Shown piece after piece: positions 4,654 to 6,437 of a DNA stretch of 6,437 bases (the stretch's first letter is position 1; each line of letters opens with the position of its first letter). A program made the translations under genes and the position numbers. The notes below the pieces were generated by a model. The model searched no databases, was not told the origin of the DNA, and was given only the letters and a program-made list of their open reading frames with translations. The DNA is from Tannerella sp. GTDB taxonomy: Bacteria > Bacteroidota > Bacteroidia > Bacteroidales > Tannerellaceae. The stretch spans positions 1 through 6,437 of the forward strand of contig JAIRLL010000073.1 of the NCBI GenBank assembly GCA_031259505.1, in the 5' to 3' direction.

Positions 4654-5511
4654 TCACTGTATTTTCACCGCCTTCAAACTCATGTCGAGGCTTTTGACGG
4701 AATGGGTCAGCGCGCCTGCGGAAATGAAATCGACGCCGCATTCGGCATAGCTGCGCAACGCGTCGAAGGTGATGCCGCCCGACGATTCGGTCTCGAAACG
4801 TCCTGCGACGCGGCGCACGGCTTCTTTCGTGTCGGCGAGGTTGAAGTTGTCGAGCATGATACGGTCGATGTCGCCCACGCGCAGCGCTTCGTCCAACTCG
4901 TCGAGGTTGCGTACTTCGATTTCTATTTTCAGGTTTTTCCCTTTTTCCTTCAGATACGATTTTGCCCGCATGATGGCCTGTTCGATGCCTCCTGCAAAGT
5001 CGACATGATTGTCTTTGAGCAGAATCATGTCGAAAAGCCCGATGCGGTGGTTGACGCCTCCGCCGATGCGCACGGCTTCTTTTTCGAGGATTCGCATACC
5101 GGGCGTCGTCTTTCGGGTGTCGAGCACGCGCGTATGCGTCCCTTCGAGGGCTTTCACGTAGCGGCGGGTGGTTGTGGCGACGCCGCTCATGCGCTGTATC
5201 ACGTTCAGCACGAGCCGTTCGGTTTGCAGCAGCGACCGGACGCTTCCTTCGACGGTAAAAGCTACATCGCCGTTTTTCACTTCCTCGCCGTCGCCGATAA
5301 ACACGTCGACCATCAGAGCGCCATCGAAATGCCGGAAAATGCGTTTGGCCGTCTCGACGCCGGCCAGGACGCCGTCTTCCTTTATAATCAGACGGCTTTT
5401 CCCCATTGCCGACGGGGGTATGCAACACAGGGTGGTATGGTCGCCGTCGCCGATATCTTCGGCAAAGGCAAGAGTAATCAGTTCGTCGATTAACCGGTCT
5501 TCTGTTTTCAT
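4654..5511 (-). CDS. nadC: Nicotinate-nucleotide diphosphorylase (carboxylating), quinolinate phosphoribosyltransferase
   Basis: Converts quinolinate and PRPP to nicotinate mononucleotide, CO2 and pyrophosphate, the step that joins the quinolinate branch to NAD synthesis; cytosolic. The 285-residue length is normal. All family motifs are present: ED(19)IGDGD near the N-terminus, QTERLVLNVIQRMSGVAT (96-112), LDTRKTTPGMR (130-140) with the substrate-binding Arg/Lys, KEAVRIGGGVNHRIGL (144-159), LLKDNH (164-169), EIEVRN (197-202), IMLDNF (218-223), SSGGI (243-247) and ISAGALTHS (263-271). The ATG overlaps the stop of the upstream DUF4783 gene as ATGA (5508-5511), so the two are co-translated. Nothing is broken or missing. 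nadA/nadB are not in the window. Confidence 0.97.
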   Translation of the reverse strand: MKTEDRLIDELITLAFAEDIGDGDHTTLCCIPPSAMGKSRLIIKEDGVLAGVETAKRIFRHFDGALMVDVFIGDGEEVKNGDVAFTVEGSVRSLLQTERLVLNVIQRMSGVATTTRRYVKALEGTHTRVLDTRKTTPGMRILEKEAVRIGGGVNHRIGLFDMILLKDNHVDFAGGIEQAIMRAKSYLKEKGKNLKIEIEVRNLDELDEALRVGDIDRIMLDNFNLADTKEAVRRVAGRFETESSGGITFDALRSYAECGVDFISAGALTHSVKSLDMSLKAVKIQ

Positions 5512-5879
5512 TCGATACGGATGGATTGAATTATTACTTTATCATTTTTAATTGCATAGGTGACATTTACGCGAAATTCACCATTGCCGGTAACAAGTTT
5601 TCCGACCAGAAAGCCTGATTCTTTCTTATCGGCATGGTGCACAACCGTGAATCCTGTCGGCTTGTTGGTTTCGACAAAACGGTTCAGTTGAGCAATCGCT
5701 TCGGCGACATTCTTTCTCTGCGCTTTGCCCTGCAGGGCGAGATCGATTTCGGCATCCATGTTCGCGGCAAGCGAAGTCATGCTGCCGGATGCGAATGCGT
5801 TTGATATTGTCGTGATGTCGGCAGCATACAAGCCTGTAACAGACATGAATGCAAACATAAGCATATATTTTTTCATCAT
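5508..5879 (-). CDS. DUF4783 family exported protein
   Basis: A 123-residue protein with a clear signal peptide (MKKYMLMFAFMSVTGLYA, cleavage near residue 19-20), then a small alpha/beta domain: ITTISNAFASGSMTSLAANM (22-41), EIDLAL, VAEAIAQLNRFVETNKPTGFTVVHH (58-82), SGFLVGKLVTGNGEFRVNVTYAIKND (88-113), ending VIIQSIRIE. This matches the DUF4783 family, which in Bacteroidetes commonly sits beside nadC and rlmH; the overall fold resembles NTF2/SnoaL-like proteins, but that is an impression. Probably periplasmic; function unknown. The start is ambiguous: two adjacent ATGs (5879 and 5876) follow GAGGA with gaps of 4 and 7 bases, and the second has the more usual spacing. It overlaps nadC by 4 bases. 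Confidence 0.9.
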   Translation of the reverse strand: MMKKYMLMFAFMSVTGLYAADITTISNAFASGSMTSLAANMDAEIDLALQGKAQRKNVAEAIAQLNRFVETNKPTGFTVVHHADKKESGFLVGKLVTGNGEFRVNVTYAIKNDKVIIQSIRIE

Positions 5880-5883
5880 CGTT

Positions 5884-5888
5884 TCCTC
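5884..5888 (-). promoter_or_regulatory. Ribosome binding site of the DUF4783-nadC operon
   Basis: On the minus strand GAGGA stands 4 bases before the first ATG (5879) and 7 before the second (5876). The tandem repeats of element copy B begin only a few bases upstream, so repeat structure could hide or expose this site. Confidence 0.6.
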
Positions 5889-5891
5889 TAT

Positions 5892-6023
5892 AAGTTATAA
5901 GTCGTAAGTTATAAGTCGTAAGTTATAAGTCGTAAGTCATAAGTCGATACCACTTACGACTTATGACTTTCTCAATCATTCAGTTATTCCGAATACGCCT
6001 GTTTATGCTGCGCACAGTGATAA
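5892..6023. repeat. Dispersed element copy B with three exact 14-bp tandem units
   Basis: AAGTTATAAGTCGT is repeated exactly three times (5892-5905, 5906-5919, 5920-5933), then AAGTCATAAGTCG (5934-5946) pairs with CGACTTATGACTT (5957-5969) as a 13-bp palindrome. The rest, read on the minus strand from TTATCACTGTGCGC, matches copy A at 1651-1759 closely, in inverted orientation. The element lies wholly between the minus-strand promoter at 6032-6039 and the DUF4783 start. Confidence 0.9.
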
Positions 6024-6031
6024 TTGCGGTA

Positions 6032-6039
6032 CAAAGGTA
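6032..6039 (-). promoter_or_regulatory. Probable -7 box of the DUF4783-nadC operon
   Basis: The minus strand reads TACCTTTG, an exact TAnnTTTG -7 box. A clear TTTG -33 box is not visible at the right distance. Transcription from here would give a leader of roughly 140-150 bases containing the whole of element copy B. Confidence 0.55.
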
Positions 6040-6104
6040 GCTGTTTTTCCTGAAGCCGGACTGCTTAAAATATTAAAAAGATAAGTTCGCACAAAAAAAA
6101 GTTT

Positions 6105-6112
6105 TATATTTG
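6105..6112 (+). promoter_or_regulatory. Probable -7 box of rlmH
   Basis: TATATTTG fits TAnnTTTG and lies 50 bases before the rlmH ATG, preceded by an A-tract. The -33 region has only a weak TTCG. The leader is A/G-rich and has no strong Shine-Dalgarno. Confidence 0.55.
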
Positions 6113-6162
6113 CAGCAACAAGAGAAGACTCCGGAATACAGGGCATATATATCGGACAGACG

Positions 6163-6437
6163 ATGAAGATAACGTTTTTGGTTGTAGGCAAGACAGATAC
6201 GGGTTACTGGGATGAGGCGCTGAAAACATATGAGGGACGGTTGACACATTACATCCCGTTCGAAACGGAAGTGATTCCCGACGTAAGGAAAGGGAAGCGC
6301 CTGACGGAAATGCAGCAAAAAACGCGCGAAGGCGAATGTATCCTGAAAACATTGCAGGCAGGCGACAGTTGCGTGCTGCTGGACGAAAAGGGACAGGAAT
6401 ATACATCGGTGCAGTTTGCGTCGTATATTGAAAAGAA
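6163..6437 (+). CDS. rlmH: 23S rRNA (pseudouridine-1915-N3)-methyltransferase, N-terminal part
   Basis: RlmH is a SPOUT-class methyltransferase that uses SAM to methylate pseudouridine 1915 in helix 69 of 23S rRNA on assembled 70S ribosomes. The window shows 91 codons of a protein usually about 155-160 residues long. Visible family features are the N-terminal strand MKITFLVVGKTD, YEGRLTHYIPFETEVIPDVR (23-42), a KLTEMQQKTREGECIL-like helix (46-61) and VLLDEKGQEYTSVQFASYIE (71-90). The SAM-binding knot in the C-terminal half lies outside the window, so its integrity cannot be judged. It is transcribed divergently from DUF4783-nadC. The ATG is the only good start after the TAnnTTTG box. Confidence 0.95.
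   Translation, partial: MKITFLVVGKTDTGYWDEALKTYEGRLTHYIPFETEVIPDVRKGKRLTEMQQKTREGECILKTLQAGDSCVLLDEKGQEYTSVQFASYIEK

Noticed and set aside
4612..5493. Long plus-strand open frame opposite nadC
   Set aside because: It is the mirror of a GC-rich gene whose minus-strand product has every quinolinate phosphoribosyltransferase motif; the plus-strand product is His/Phe/Asp-rich with no recognisable domain and no ribosome site.
5892..5969. CRISPR array
   Set aside because: The 14-bp units abut without spacers and contain simple palindromic sequence; no cas genes are present.
5880..6030. Riboswitch in the nadC operon leader
   Set aside because: The leader structure comes from a repeat that also occurs at 1651-1759, where it does not precede an NAD gene; no known NAD riboswitch core is recognisable.

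Overview
The window looks like chromosomal DNA of a Bacteroidales bacterium, most likely of the Tannerella/Parabacteroides type. This rests on three things: the cluster nadC, a DUF4783-type secreted protein and rlmH; promoters of the Bacteroidetes TAnnTTTG form; and protein families (DUF3791/DUF3990, DUF5675, a HGLSGKVG...DLPGN beta-rich family) that I know mainly or often from Bacteroidetes. The genus is inferred from general resemblance, not from a search.

Layout. Positions 2-463 hold the 3' end of a GC-rich gene of unknown function. Positions 452-1881 form a unit: an AT-richer two-gene operon (DUF3791-type small protein, then a DUF3990 ADP-ribosyltransferase-like protein) with its own promoter, candidate operator and intrinsic terminator. 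It lies between two direct copies of a palindromic repeat of about 90-98 bp. Positions 1893-2333 encode a DUF5675 (L,D-transpeptidase-like) protein. Positions 2567-3319 encode an exported, probably outer-membrane, beta-barrel-like protein whose start is uncertain. Positions 3541-4101 encode an uncharacterised Bacteroidetes protein with a beta-sandwich-like C-terminus. Positions 4102-4653 hold no convincing gene but are rich in small hairpins and short tandem repeats. Positions 4654-5879 (minus strand) are a two-gene operon, DUF4783 then nadC, with ATGA overlap. From 6163 the divergent rlmH gene runs off the end of the window.

How the parts work together. nadC makes nicotinate mononucleotide in de novo NAD synthesis and rlmH methylates 23S rRNA pseudouridine; both are housekeeping. 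The DUF3791-DUF3990 pair has the architecture of a toxin-antitoxin-like module: tiny first gene, TAATG-coupled ART-fold second gene, dyad in the promoter, and a terminator. It is framed by direct repeats as if it were a mobile or excisable cassette. The first gene, DUF5675 and the 3541-4101 gene are GC-rich accessory genes, possibly once contiguous and now separated by the AT-richer cassette and the barrel gene.

The most unusual feature is the density of repeats: (i) the direct palindromic repeat pair around the toxin-antitoxin-like cassette; (ii) a second element of about 110-130 bp in inverted orientation at 1651-1759 and 5892-6023, the latter sitting in the untranslated leader of the DUF4783-nadC operon; (iii) tandem arrays with 8-, 11-, 14- and 21-bp units; and (iv) recurring micro-hairpins such as TGTCCC-GCA-GGGACA.
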